In this document: piece by piece, positions 33,526 to 43,298 of the stretch
Numbering within the stretch: the first letter of the stretch is position 1
Layout of the letters: each line of letters begins with the position of its first letter
Assembly (NCBI GenBank): GCA_963814315.1
Contig: CAWFCG010000001.1
Span: 620,001-684,000, forward strand
Length of the DNA: 64,000 nt
From: JAFMJV01 sp963814315
Lineage (GTDB): Bacteria > Chloroflexota > Limnocylindria > Limnocylindrales > CSP1-4
Reading direction: 5' to 3'
Program-made: the position numbers and the translations under genes
Notes under the pieces: generated by a model
Databases searched by the model: none
The model's input: only the letters and a program-made list of their open reading frames with translations
What the model was told of the DNA's origin: nothing

Positions 33526-33555
33526 GGCCCCGGCCGGGAGTCACCAGCCGGGGCC
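33526..33555. terminator. Strong hairpin between convergent HAD and CsbD genes
   Basis: GGCCCCGGC (33526-33534) pairs perfectly with GCCGGGGCC (33547-33555) around a 12-base loop. It lies 22 bases past the HAD stop and 60 bases past the CsbD stop on the other strand. It lacks a U-tract but is well placed as a bidirectional terminator. Confidence 0.55.
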
Positions 33556-33614
33556 CTTGGCCGCGCGCGGTGGGAGGTCGCACGCGGCCGACGAGGGAGG
33601 GAGAGTGGTTCGGA

Positions 33615-33866
33615 TCAGCCGGCGCGCTTGGCGTCGCCCTCGAGTTGTCGGGCCTTGCCCTTGGCCTCGGTCTCGGGGTCGTCGGTGACATCACCAATGA
33701 CCTCCTGGACCTTGCCCACGCCCTGGTCGATGGCGCCTTCGGTCTCGCGCTTCGCCTTGGCCGTAGTCTGCTCGGCGGCGCCCTCGCGCTCCATGTCCTC
33801 ATTACCGGTCAGGTCACCGACGCCCTTCTTCAGACCACCCTTGACTTCGTCAACTCGATCGCCCAT
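33615..33866 (-). CDS. CsbD-family stress protein
   Basis: An 83-residue, highly charged protein with two CsbD-like units: VDEVKGGLKKGVGDLTGNED and then IDQGVGKVQEVIGDVTDDPE, each followed by a hydrophilic helix. CsbD proteins accumulate in general stress response in many bacteria; the molecular role is unknown. AAGGAG stands 8 bases before the ATG. Other small stress-type genes (dodecin, SAP-like, DUF1328) lie within 10 kb. Confidence 0.87.
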   Translation of the reverse strand: MGDRVDEVKGGLKKGVGDLTGNEDMEREGAAEQTTAKAKRETEGAIDQGVGKVQEVIGDVTDDPETEAKGKARQLEGDAKRAG

Positions 33867-34137
33867 GTCGGGATCTCCTTTTCATCAATCTGCGGTCGAT
33901 CTCGCCGCCTCCAGAACCGTATCGTGCGAGCCGCATCGTGGGCATCCCCGCAAGGCGCCGGGGCATCTCGATGACGTTACAGCCACACACATTAGGTACC
34001 GCAAACATCGCGATACGCGCACCGGACGTCCGTCCAGTACGCTCGTGGTCGGCATGCGTGGTTACCGCAGTAGGAGGCCGGACCGAGTCGGCGCCCGACA
34101 CACGCCAGTCTCGTCGATCAAGGCGTGCGGTCGGCGG

Positions 34138-34735
34138 TCAGCGTCGCGCCAGGCGAGTCGATGAGGTGCGCATCCAGACACCACGCAGGTCCTCGCGGGC
34201 GCCAACGACGCCGCCGAGCGCGGCGGCCAATGCGGTCAACACCAGGGCCAGGAAGATTGCCAGGATCCGGAACGGATGGTGTCCATGAGCTCCTCGGTGT
34301 CGACGGCAGCAGCGGGTGCGCCGATCCCGAACGTGGCCAGTAGCGCCACGGCCACTAACCACAATGACCACACCAGAAAGCCGTTGATGAGGCTTCGTCC
34401 CGGGTCGGAAGCACCGGCTGACCACGTGGACACGAAGCCACCGATGAAGAAGGAGACCAGGGCGACCAGACAAGTGACGATGATGGCCGCGATGCCCATG
34501 TCTTCGAGCCCCTCGGCCCCGGGCGCAGCCTGAAGACCGAGCGCGATGGCGGCAACGTCAGCAGCACGAAGATGCCGACGGCCGTCAGCAGGCCGGCGAA
34601 GATGGGACCAAAACGCAGTTGCTGAAGGTCCGCGCTGGTGACCTCAAGTGGACCTTTGTGGTCATCGTCTGCGCGCACGTTCGTGGCGGGGATGGTCGAG
34701 CGGGTAACGACCGGCTCATTGGCCGGATCGGGCAT
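34138..34735 (-). pseudogene. Small multi-pass membrane protein of unknown family, with two frame breaks
   Basis: Three frames join into one plausible protein. The first runs from ATG 34735 (MPDPANEPVVTRSTIP...) through SADLQQLRFGPIFAGLLTAV and breaks at about 34548-34556. The second carries AAIALGLQAAPGAEGLEDMG and helices IAAIIVTCLVALVSFFIGGF and LINGFLVWSLWLVAVALLA, and breaks at about 34262-34272 (GGATCC). The third ends with RILAIFLALVLTALAAALGG and GAREDLRG to the stop at 34138. The joined protein would have four helices and about 198 residues. I do not recognise a family. The smooth joining of hydrophobic segments argues for indels in one gene rather than separate genes. Confidence 0.6.
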
Positions 34736-35132
34736 CGTCGGCGCGAGCCTGATCGGCGCGGACGTCCATGCGAGCATGGAACACGATGCGTCACGCGCGA
34801 CCGCACGTGCAGCCCAGCGTATATCAGGTTGCTCTCACCTGCGGACACCCCGTGCGCTCTGTTGCGAGGGTCCGCTGACCAACTGATCGACCCTCGGGAG
34901 TCCTCGCCCATAGCCGAATAGGCGGTCCCCGGAAGACACTGCCGGGCAGGAAGCTTCGCGTCGACGCACGACCTGCTCGCCCTGATGGCCGGAGGCTCGC
35001 GCCCAAAGGTCAAGCAGTGGCTGCGAACCCTGACCGATGCGGGCACCCCGACGCTCGGGCGGACGGAATTCGAAATCGTGGACAGGGCGACAAACCGCAC
35101 ATGCGTATGTGAGTGTTGCGTCGTCATCAGTG

Positions 35133-35150
35133 AGGCGTGTGCACACGCCT
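35133..35150. repeat. Perfect 18-base palindrome
   Basis: AGGCGTGTGCACACGCCT is identical to its reverse complement. As RNA it could fold into a 7-base stem with a TGCA loop, followed by TTT on the plus strand. It could be an operator or part of a double terminator with the hairpin 19 bases away. Confidence 0.5.
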
Positions 35151-35169
35151 TTGACGGTCGCGCTCCACG

Positions 35170-35199
35170 CTGATCCAGCCGCGCGGGCGGCTGGATCAG
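35170..35199 (-). terminator. 13-bp hairpin downstream of the META-domain gene
   Basis: CTGATCCAGCCGC (35170-35182) and GCGGCTGGATCAG (35187-35199) form a perfect 13-base stem with a 4-base loop, 21 bases past the META-domain stop codon. It is the strongest stem seen in the window. There is no clear U-tract on the minus strand. Confidence 0.6.
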
Positions 35200-35220
35200 C
35201 CGCTTGCGGGCCGACCTGGT

Positions 35221-36051
35221 CTACTCCGTTGCTGGTGCGGGCACGAAGACGGCATCCTCCAGCTCGGAGATGCGCTCGCCCTGATTCGCGATGCGCTGTC
35301 CCTGGTTCGCGATGCGCTGGTCCTGGCTAACGTCGTTGGCTTCCAGAGCCCGGATCCGATCGCGCAATCGGGTGATGGTGTCGTCGATGCGGGTGATGGC
35401 CTCTTCATTGGCGCTGATACGGGTTCGCAGACGCCCGATGGTGGAATCGATGCGGGTGATGGACTCCTCGTTAGCGCCGATGCGGTTCCTAAGCCTGGTC
35501 ACGTTGACCGAGTTGAAGCTCTCCGAGAGTGTGGCGATCTCCGTCTTGGCCAAGTCGATCTGTGCCTGTAGGTTCGCCAGCTCGGAGGTCAGCGCGTCGA
35601 CATCCGTGGCGGTGACGGTCACCGGCTTCTCGCGGTACATGAGCGTCACGGCTCCAGCGGCATCCGTCAGGCTGAGCATGCCCTCGTCGACCGACCAACC
35701 GGTCGTCGAAGCCAGGAGCGGCAGGTACGCGCCCTCCGCATCCTGGGCCGGACCCTCGCAGAACATCAGGGTCGAACCGAGCGGCTCAGGAAAGGTCAGG
35801 TTCGTGGCGTCGATCTGGTACGTGCCAAAGTAGGAGTTGCAGCCAGCAGAACCGAACACGTCGCCACCGTTCATGAAGAGCGTGACCTCGACATCAGCGG
35901 GAATTGCCTCGCCAGCGAGCGTGTCAAGCGACCATTGGATCCCTTCGGCAGCAAATGGGCCGGCTTCGTCCTGGGCTGACGCCAAACCCGGCAGCGCGCT
36001 CAGCAGGAGCGAGAGACTGAGGGCGGCGGCGATCGACCGTGTGGGGTTCAT
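35221..36051 (-). CDS. Secreted META-domain protein with C-terminal heptad-repeat coiled coil
   Basis: A 276-residue exported protein. The signal peptide (residues 1-26) ends LPGLASAQDE. A META/HslJ-like domain (about 35-145) follows, with IQWSLDTLAGE, GSAGCNSYFGTYQID and a C-terminal LMYREKP strand. From residue 150 comes a long coiled coil. Two near-identical 21-residue (three-heptad) units begin RLRNRIGANEESITRIDSTI and RLRTRISANEEAITRIDDTI. A partial third unit (RLRDRIRALEAN) and 7-residue repeats RIANQGQ, RIANQGE, RISELED follow. META domains are linked to heat stress or motility in other bacteria. The coiled coil probably oligomerises the protein outside the membrane. Confidence 0.8.
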   Translation of the reverse strand: MNPTRSIAAALSLSLLLSALPGLASAQDEAGPFAAEGIQWSLDTLAGEAIPADVEVTLFMNGGDVFGSAGCNSYFGTYQIDATNLTFPEPLGSTLMFCEGPAQDAEGAYLPLLASTTGWSVDEGMLSLTDAAGAVTLMYREKPVTVTATDVDALTSELANLQAQIDLAKTEIATLSESFNSVNVTRLRNRIGANEESITRIDSTIGRLRTRISANEEAITRIDDTITRLRDRIRALEANDVSQDQRIANQGQRIANQGERISELEDAVFVPAPATE

Positions 36052-36181
36052 GCTGGATCTCCTTGCGTCTCATTGCGCCGGCCCGGAACGGCGGCGATAC
36101 GAGGTGTCCCTATTCTCGGTCGCTCCGCAGCCCTCCGTCCTCCAGCCGGTCCTCACGGGTCGTCCGCGCTACGCTGGCACC

Positions 36182-37165
36182 ATGCAATACCGACGATTTG
36201 GCAAGACCGGATACGAGATCAGCGCCATCGGATTCGGCGCCTGGGCCATCGGGGCTGACTGGGGGACCGTTGACGACAGCGACAGCCTCGCGGCCCTCCA
36301 TGCCGCAGCCGATGCCGGCATCAACTTCATCGACACCGCCGACGTCTACGGCGACGGCCACAGTGAACGGCTCGTCCGCCGCTTCCTGTCTGAGCGCAGC
36401 GGTGAGCGCATCTACGTAGCCACCAAGATGGGCCGGCGCGTCGAACAGAGACTGGAAAACTACACGCCCGAGGCGTTCGTGGCATGGACGGACCGCAGCC
36501 GCGAGAACCTGGGCATGGACACCTTGGACCTGGTGCAGCTGCACTGCCCGCCCACCGACGTCTACTACCACCCCGAGCTCTTCGACGCCTGTGATGACCT
36601 GGTGGCAAGCGGGGCCATCGCCCACTACGGCGTCAGCGTGGAGAGAGTGGAGGAGGCCATCAAGGCCATGGAGTATCCGGGCGTGGCAAGCGTCCAGATC
36701 ATCTTCAACATGGTGCGCCAGCGGCCTGCCGACCGCTTCTTGTCACACGCTCTGGCGAAGGACGTGGGCGTGCTGGCGCGCGTACCCCTAGCATCCGGTT
36801 TGCTGACCGGCAAGTACGATCAGGCCTCCACGTTCGCCGAGAACGACCATCGCAACTACAACCGCTATGGTGCCGCGTTCGACGTGGGTGAGACCTTCGC
36901 CGGGCTCGATTACGATACCGGACTGGAGTTTGTGGCGGCCATCCGCGAGCTGGTGCCGGCGGGTGCGACCACGGCCCAGTTGGCATTGCGCTGGATCCTC
37001 ATGCATGAGGGCATCACGGCTGCCATCCCCGGCGCCAAGTCACCAGCGCAGGCCACCGCCAATGCCGCCGCGGCCGACTTGGCCCCGCTCAGCCCTGACA
37101 CCATGGCGCGAGCCGGGGAGCTCTACGAGCGCTACGCCAAGCCGCTGGTGCACCAGCGCTGGTAG
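36182..37165 (+). CDS. Aldo/keto reductase
   Basis: A 327-residue TIM-barrel oxidoreductase. The catalytic set is visible as D51, Y56 (DTADVYGDG), K82 (ATKMG) and H121 (VQLHCPP); the C-terminal NADPH motif region is AIPGAKSPAQATANAAA. It reduces aldehydes or ketones, or oxidises sugars, with NADPH. ATG 36182 begins the family-typical MQYRRFGKTGYEISAIGFG. The gene diverges from the META-domain gene. The substrate is not indicated by context. Confidence 0.9.
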   Translation: MQYRRFGKTGYEISAIGFGAWAIGADWGTVDDSDSLAALHAAADAGINFIDTADVYGDGHSERLVRRFLSERSGERIYVATKMGRRVEQRLENYTPEAFVAWTDRSRENLGMDTLDLVQLHCPPTDVYYHPELFDACDDLVASGAIAHYGVSVERVEEAIKAMEYPGVASVQIIFNMVRQRPADRFLSHALAKDVGVLARVPLASGLLTGKYDQASTFAENDHRNYNRYGAAFDVGETFAGLDYDTGLEFVAAIRELVPAGATTAQLALRWILMHEGITAAIPGAKSPAQATANAAAADLAPLSPDTMARAGELYERYAKPLVHQRW

Positions 37166-37200
37166 CCGCGCCGCTGGCCGAGGTGGATCCGTCGGCGCGG
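37166..37200. terminator. Hairpin between convergent aldo/keto reductase and dodecin genes
   Basis: CCGCGCCG (37166-37173) and CGGCGCGG (37193-37200) form an 8-base stem directly between the two stop codons, with a 19-base loop. The position suggests a bidirectional terminator. Confidence 0.45.
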
Positions 37201-37202
37201 GC

Positions 37203-37433
37203 TCAGATCGCGTCAGGATCCGGCAAATCGCCATCGAGGACGAAGGTGACGAGCATGTCCACGTGATAGCTGGCGATCTTGCCGTCCTTGAACTCCACCT
37301 TCTGCTCCTTGATCCAGGCGCTCTCGACGTTGCGCAAGGTTTCTCCGGCGCGCTCCAGCCCAACGCGAACAGCATCTTCCCAACCCTTGCTAGAACGAGC
37401 GGTGATCTCAGTGACTCGTGCGACGTTGCCCAT
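37203..37433 (-). CDS. Dodecin (flavin-binding storage/buffer protein)
   Basis: A 76-residue protein matching dodecins throughout: NVARVTEITARSSKGWEDAV, then RNVESAWIKEQKVEFKDGKI and ASYHVDMLVTFVLD. The tryptophan in ESAWIKEQ is the residue that stacks on the flavin, and a glutamine in the following strand fits the binding site. Dodecins form hollow 12-mers that store or buffer riboflavin/FMN/FAD. ATG 37433 is fixed by GAGGAGG 5 bases upstream. Confidence 0.92.
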   Translation of the reverse strand: MGNVARVTEITARSSKGWEDAVRVGLERAGETLRNVESAWIKEQKVEFKDGKIASYHVDMLVTFVLDGDLPDPDAI

Positions 37434-37642
37434 GATGGCCTCCTCAGGTTCCACGTAGTTCGGCCGCGGTGGAGCGGCGGCGTATCGCGGAACGGTAGGC
37501 GTGACTCAGTTGCGGAAAGGTCAACCCACTCGCAGTCGGCGTTGCGATGTCATGGCAGTCGTCTCCGGAAAGCGCCAGTCTCGCGTCATCCACCGAGGTC
37601 CGCCCCGGCGAGGTGTGGAAACTCGTGTGCGATGATGCGACG

Positions 37643-38038
37643 ATGACGACCGATGGCGAACCACCGTCCTCCGATCATGCAGCGAGGCTCCCGACCGTGA
37701 GCGAAGCACTGCAGACATGGCGAGACGCGGAACGTCACTCGATCCGTTCGACCGCACAACGGGAGGCGGCAGAAGAGGCCATCGAGGCGGCCCAACTCGC
37801 GGAGGTTGCCGCTACCGCCACCTCCGCCGCGGCTGCCAGTGCCCAACGCGCTGCAGGGGAGGCCTCACGGGCCGCCGAAGCCACCGCGGAAGCGGCGCGG
37901 AGGGTCGTGACCAGCACGTTGGCCGCGGGCGAGGCGAAGCGCCTCGATGAGCAGACCGCGATCTCGGCGGAAGACACGGCGCGTGACGGGCACCAGGCGG
38001 CGGTCCAGCGCGCCGACGAACGCTACCGCCGCAGCTGA
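37643..38038 (+). CDS. Alanine-rich helical protein of unknown function
   Basis: A 131-residue protein, very rich in Ala and Glu. After a short polar N-terminus (MTTDGEPPSSDHAARLPTVS) it is essentially one long amphipathic helix with segments such as AAEEAIEAAQLAEVAATAT and AQRAAGEASRAAEATAEAAR. No family recognised. The compositional bias makes a chance frame in GC-rich DNA possible. The clean ATG, length and lack of a competing gene on the other strand favour a real gene. It lies 200 bases upstream of marR. Confidence 0.45.
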   Translation: MTTDGEPPSSDHAARLPTVSEALQTWRDAERHSIRSTAQREAAEEAIEAAQLAEVAATATSAAAASAQRAAGEASRAAEATAEAARRVVTSTLAAGEAKRLDEQTAISAEDTARDGHQAAVQRADERYRRS

Positions 38039-38193
38039 GGCCGCGTCCGTCGGCGGGCAGCGGTGGGTGGTGCAGCGGCACGGCCCCTGGATCGGCGACG
38101 GCGTCAGCCCCAACGAGGCGTTCGGCACCCCGCTTGTCGTTGCCTTCGTGTCGCGTCCTGTCGGCGCACACTTGACGGATTGCTCATCTTGAT

Positions 38194-38217
38194 GATAATC
38201 ACGTTGGTGACCATAAC
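38194..38217. promoter_or_regulatory. Possible MarR operator
   Basis: An AT-rich, partly symmetrical stretch upstream of marR contains TCACGTTGGTGA (38199-38210), flanked by GATAA and ATAACTAT. Symmetry is imperfect, so confidence is low. Position (about 24 bases before the marR start) fits autoregulation. Confidence 0.3.
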
Positions 38218-38240
38218 TATCTCCCCAGATCGATCTCTCG

Positions 38241-38713
38241 ATGTCTGAAGTGGACCTCGTCGAGCAGATCATCGACGAGGCGCAGCCGCTGTTCAACTCG
38301 CAGCGACACGTCATCGCCAAGGTCTGGCAGGACCGCTCCATCAGCAAGTTGAACCTTCATCTGCTCATGCTCCTGGAGGTCCACGGACCACAGCCCATGA
38401 GCCAGCTCGCCGCGCTGGGGGATGTCGCGCTGCCCAACCTGACCGGCATCATCGACCGCATGGAGGAGCGCGGCCTGGTCAGGCGAGTGCGCGACAAGGA
38501 TGACCGGCGTGTCATCGTCGTCCATGCCACCACACATGGGCACGATTGCCTCGCCGAGCTGGAAACGGTGCGCCGAGAAGAACTGCGGCGCATCTTGCGC
38601 AAGCTCGGGCCAGACGAGCAGCGAATCTGCCTCCAGGCGATGCAAGCCATGGCGCGTGCGGCGACCGACCAGGAACCACCATCACTCTGCGCGAGGAACC
38701 CGAACCGCCAGCC

Positions 38714-38717
<4 letters not shown>
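38241..38717 (+). CDS. MarR-family transcriptional regulator
   Basis: A 158-residue winged-helix protein. The recognition region PMSQLAALGDVALPNLTGII is followed by the MarR wing signature ERGLVRRVRDKDDRRVIVVH. The stop overlaps the efflux pump start (ATGA at 38714-38717), so regulator and pump are translationally coupled. By family precedent it represses this operon and is released by a phenolic or drug-like ligand. Confidence 0.9.
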
Positions 38718-40372
<1,655 letters not shown>

Positions 40373-40387
40373 GTGAGAGGAACAAGC

Positions 40388-41278
40388 ATGAAGGTGGGAC
40401 TACTGGCGCCACAGGGATGGAAGGGCGAATACGACGGCTGGGATGCGGCCGAGGCCTGGGCACGCACGGTCGAGTTGGCGGTGCAGGCAGAAGATCTGGG
40501 CTTCGAGTCCCTATGGGCTTTCGACCACTTCCACACGGTTCCCGAACCGACCGATGAGATGACCCTGGAATCCTTCTCCGTGCTCACCGCACTGGCCATG
40601 GCCACGAACAAGGTGCGCTTGGGCCATATGGTCATCTGCACTGCGTTCCGCAACCCTGCCTTGACGGCCAAGCTGGCGTCCACCATCGACGTCATCAGCG
40701 GCGGCCGCTTCGAGGTTGGCATCGGCGCCGGCTGGAAGAAGGATGAGTGGCTGGCCTACGGGTACGGTTTCCCGCCCATCGGCGAACGCATCAGCACCTT
40801 CGAGGAGCACCTGGAGGTCATCACCCGCATGCTGGCGCCTGGCCATGCCAGCTACGAGGGCCAGCGCGTCCACGTGCGTGATGCCATCAACGAGCCGCGC
40901 GGCATCCAGGCGCACATCCCGCTCATCGTTGGCGGCAATGGCCGAAAGCGCACCGCCGGGCTGGCGGTGAAGTTCGCCGATGAGCTCAACCTCGTCTTCC
41001 TGCAGCCGGACGAGGTGGCCCGGCGCATGACCGATGTACGCGGCATGTGCGAGGCGGTCGGTCGTGATCCGGCATCGCTGCGGTTCTCGGTATATACGCT
41101 CGATGAGGACTTCACCGAGGCCGGCCAGAAGCGCGTCGACCTGGTCGGCGCCTTCGACGAGATCGGCTTGGATCGTCTCATCTGCTTCCCCACCTTGCGT
41201 GAGCCCACCACGGAGTCGCAGGCCGGCTTCGCCCAGGACGTGCTGGCTGCCGGCGTGAAGCTGGATGGCCCAGCCTGA
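40388..41278 (+). CDS. LLM-class flavin-dependent oxidoreductase (F420-type)
   Basis: A 296-residue luciferase-like TIM barrel. It begins MKVGLLAPQGWKGEYDGWDA and continues with EDLGFESLWAFDHFHTVPEP, TIDVISGGRFEVGIGAGWKKDEW and IPLIVGGNGRKRTAGLAVKFAD. The pattern GIGAGWKxxEW is typical of F420-dependent LLM enzymes. Deazaflavin use is inferred from family, not proven. ATG 40388 has GAGAGG 9 bases upstream and lies 15 bases after the efflux pump stop, so it is probably part of the marR operon. Confidence 0.85.
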   Translation: MKVGLLAPQGWKGEYDGWDAAEAWARTVELAVQAEDLGFESLWAFDHFHTVPEPTDEMTLESFSVLTALAMATNKVRLGHMVICTAFRNPALTAKLASTIDVISGGRFEVGIGAGWKKDEWLAYGYGFPPIGERISTFEEHLEVITRMLAPGHASYEGQRVHVRDAINEPRGIQAHIPLIVGGNGRKRTAGLAVKFADELNLVFLQPDEVARRMTDVRGMCEAVGRDPASLRFSVYTLDEDFTEAGQKRVDLVGAFDEIGLDRLICFPTLREPTTESQAGFAQDVLAAGVKLDGPA

Positions 41279-41285
41279 GCGACCG

Positions 41286-42263
41286 ATGAGCGCGCAGGTG
41301 CGTCGCCTCTTGCTCATCGGTCTGGCCGCCGCCCTGCTCACCGTCGGCCTGAGCGGTCCGGCCTTCACCGCCGAAGGTGATGGGCCGAGCGTGGTCGTGG
41401 TGTCGCCTGCCGATCCGGACGCGGTGATCGGGGCTCGCTTCCCGGCCGGCTGGCGCGCCGAAGCGGCGACCGACGGTTCTGCACGCCGAGCCGTCAACTA
41501 CCTCTGGGGCGATGAGCGCTGCGAGCTCGCGACCCGAGAATCGGATTTCGCCAACCCCGCGTCGGATGTGGATGACTTCGTGGTCGGGCTGGGACCCGGC
41601 TCAGGCTTCCAGCTCTTCGAGCGGCAGCCGGTGACCTTGCCTGCGGGACCCGCTGAGCGGGTCGACCTTGCCGCGGACGATGGCGGCGCGTGGTCGGTAT
41701 ATATCCTGCCCGACAGTGGCTACATGCACGAGCTGTGGTGTCGTGGCGACTCGCTTCCCGAGGGACGCTGGCTTTCCATCGCGCAAACGATGGAGGTGGG
41801 ACCGGCGCTCAGTATCACCGACTCCGAGTTTGACGGCAGCATCCAATTACCGGAGCACGGCGTGGCACTCTCCTTCCCTGGCGCCTGGACGGTTCGGGGC
41901 AGCTCAGCCAAGCTGGGAGTGCTGTATGCCGCACGTGACACGGCCATCTGCACCTTGAGCGACTACTCGACGCTCGCTCCTGACGCCGGCTGGCAGTCGG
42001 TCGATGAGTTCCACGACGCGTATGTGACGAATGCCGGCGAGAACGCCGCCATCGACGTCAACGAGGCGAGCTACCTGGAACTGAACGCAGGCCGTACCGG
42101 CTTCGCCGATCTCTCGTGGGATGACGGCACCCGCGCCATCCGCTACTCGTTCGCGCTGGACGACCATTGGATGGGGCTCTTCTGCGTCGGTGACCCGGTG
42201 CCCGACGATCGCTGGCTGTCACTCGCCGAATCACTGGAGTGGCTCCCGAGCGACCCAGGTTAG
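41286..42263 (+). CDS. Secreted protein with two tandem copies of a ~130-residue cysteine-paired domain
   Basis: 325 residues from ATG 41286 (ATG 41265, inside the preceding gene, would add 7). A signal peptide ends LSGPAFTAEGDG. The mature part is an internal duplication. Copy 1 has ARFPAGWRAEAATDGS, ERCELATRES, AWSVYILPDSGYMHELWCRG and LPEGRWLSIAQTME. Copy 2 has LSFPGAWTVRGSSAK, TAICTLSDYS, AIRYSFALDDHWMGLFCVGD and VPDDRWLSLAESLE. Each copy holds two cysteines at matching places, likely a disulfide. No known family recognised. It overlaps or closely follows the LLM gene. Confidence 0.65.
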   Translation: MSAQVRRLLLIGLAAALLTVGLSGPAFTAEGDGPSVVVVSPADPDAVIGARFPAGWRAEAATDGSARRAVNYLWGDERCELATRESDFANPASDVDDFVVGLGPGSGFQLFERQPVTLPAGPAERVDLAADDGGAWSVYILPDSGYMHELWCRGDSLPEGRWLSIAQTMEVGPALSITDSEFDGSIQLPEHGVALSFPGAWTVRGSSAKLGVLYAARDTAICTLSDYSTLAPDAGWQSVDEFHDAYVTNAGENAAIDVNEASYLELNAGRTGFADLSWDDGTRAIRYSFALDDHWMGLFCVGDPVPDDRWLSLAESLEWLPSDPG

Positions 42264-42277
42264 GCCTTCGGAAGGCC
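42263..42277. terminator. Compact hairpin between convergent genes
   Basis: GGCCTTC (42263-42269) and GAAGGCC (42271-42277) form an inverted repeat starting in the stop codon of the duplicated-domain gene and ending 15 bases before the stop of the opposing gene. Confidence 0.4.
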
Positions 42278-42291
42278 CGCTACGACAGCGG

Positions 42292-42588
42292 TCACGACCT
42301 GGCCCGGATCGCTGCCACCAACTCCGCCTTGTCCATGTTGCTGCGCCCGCTGATTTCCAGCTGGCGGGCGCGATTGTAGAGTTCGTCTCTCGTGCGAGAC
42401 TCCAGACGCGAGTAGGGGTTCCCTGTCCCGGAGGTGCGACGCCGCGGCGTCCTGCCTTCCTCCCGTCGTTGCTTGTTGACGGTCCTGGCCGCGATCTCCT
42501 GAGCGCGCGCTTCTGAGCGGCCGCGCTCCATGCTGCTCCCCTTCACGTGCTCGTACTGGCGCTCATCCTTGTCGCTCCATTCAGGCAT
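42292..42588 (-). CDS. Small basic protein with C-terminal SAP/Rho-N-like motif (annotated elsewhere as plasmid stabilisation protein)
   Basis: A 98-residue protein. The N-terminus EWSDKDERQYEHVKGSSMER and the middle AQEIAARTVNKQRREEGRTP are strongly charged. The end RTRDELYNRARQLEISGRSN followed by MDKAELVAAIRARS is a helix-extended-helix of the SAP / Rho N-terminal type that binds nucleic acid. Homologs are common in actinobacteria and often carry the label plasmid stabilisation protein without experimental support. GAGGAGG lies 6 bases before the ATG. It overlaps the preceding small acidic gene by 8 bases. Confidence 0.75.
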   Translation of the reverse strand: MPEWSDKDERQYEHVKGSSMERGRSEARAQEIAARTVNKQRREEGRTPRRRTSGTGNPYSRLESRTRDELYNRARQLEISGRSNMDKAELVAAIRARS

Positions 42589-42781
42589 CAGGGGCCTCCT
42601 CGCCGGTCGCTGGCGGTGTCATGCCCTCATCGGCCGCCCGCTCCAATTCCAGCAGCTCGAGGCGCCTGGCCTCGGCGCGTTTCAGCTCGTCGCCCGGCAC
42701 CTCGGGAGACGCTGGCTCGGTTCGCGCCTCATCCTCGTTCTCAGGGCGTGGGTGTTCTGGGGTCAGCTGCGCAAAGCTCAT
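42581..42781 (-). CDS. Small acidic protein of unknown function
   Basis: 66 residues, rich in Glu, Pro and Ala (MSFAQLTPEHPRPENEDEAR onwards), with a central helix ELKRAEARRLELLELERAAD. No family recognised. Its end overlaps the start of the SAP-like gene, and the basic/acidic pairing suggests the two products may interact. A short AGGAGG-like stretch (revcomp of cctcct at 42786-42791) stands just before the start. Confidence 0.55.
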   Translation of the reverse strand: MSFAQLTPEHPRPENEDEARTEPASPEVPGDELKRAEARRLELLELERAADEGMTPPATGEEAPDA

Positions 42782-43101
42782 GGATCCTCCTGCACGTGTG
42801 GTCGAACGAAGTCGTAGCTCGGATAGTCACCGGACGCCCACTACGCCTACACCACGGCGGGCCTACAGCGCGTTGCATCTACGTCGCAGCCGCCAAGCCG
42901 CAGCCAGCACAGGTCTCAGTCGGGGCTCTGGTCGCGCGGCGCAACACATCCGCAATGCGCGAGGGCCGCGACAGCAGCGCAGACGTCACGACGCCACCCC
43001 TACCGTTGCGTGGTGACTGCCACGGGTTCACGCATTCACACCGGTCCGCCAGATCGGCGCAACGACCTATTCATCTTTCCCGTTCGCTCAAGGAGACGTT
43101 C
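42782..43101. other. 320-base divergent regulatory gap
   Basis: It lies between the small acidic gene (minus) and the DUF1328 gene (plus). Apart from ribosome sites at both ends (AAGGAGA at 43090-43096 for DUF1328), I see no gene, repeat or strong hairpin. Confidence 0.4.
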
Positions 43102-43281
43102 ATGTTGGGTTTGGCAGGACTGTTCCTGGTCATCGCCATCGTCGCCGGACTGACCGGGTTCACGGGCGTGGCTGGCGACCTCGCATCCATCGCGTGGCTG
43201 CTCTTCGTCGTCTTCATCATCCTGTTCATCATCAGCGCAGTCGCGAACATCGTCCGCGGCCGCCCCACCACGGCTCCTTGA
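43102..43281 (+). CDS. DUF1328 (YtjA-type) small membrane protein
   Basis: 59 residues with two hydrophobic helices: MLGLAGLFLVIAIVAGLTGF and SIAWLLFVVFIILFIISAVA, separated by TGVAGDLA, then a short basic tail. This is the DUF1328 pattern. The function is unknown; it is often seen near stress genes. ATG 43102 is set by AAGGAGA 5 bases upstream; longer in-frame readings would start in unrelated DNA. Confidence 0.85.
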   Translation: MLGLAGLFLVIAIVAGLTGFTGVAGDLASIAWLLFVVFIILFIISAVANIVRGRPTTAP

Positions 43282-43298
43282 CCGGTCGCTGGGCCTCG

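Larger units (their letters stand above)
34736..35220. other. 485-base gap with a perfect palindrome and a hairpin
   Basis: No convincing gene is visible on either strand. The part near the META-domain gene holds an 18-base perfect palindrome (35133-35150) and a 13-base-pair hairpin (35170-35199), listed separately. The rest shows nothing notable. Confidence 0.4.

Noticed and set aside
38039..38192. Extension of the alanine-rich gene into a frame reading RWVVQRHGPWIGDG
   Set aside because: It would require a frameshift and has no recognised homology; more likely the marR leader.
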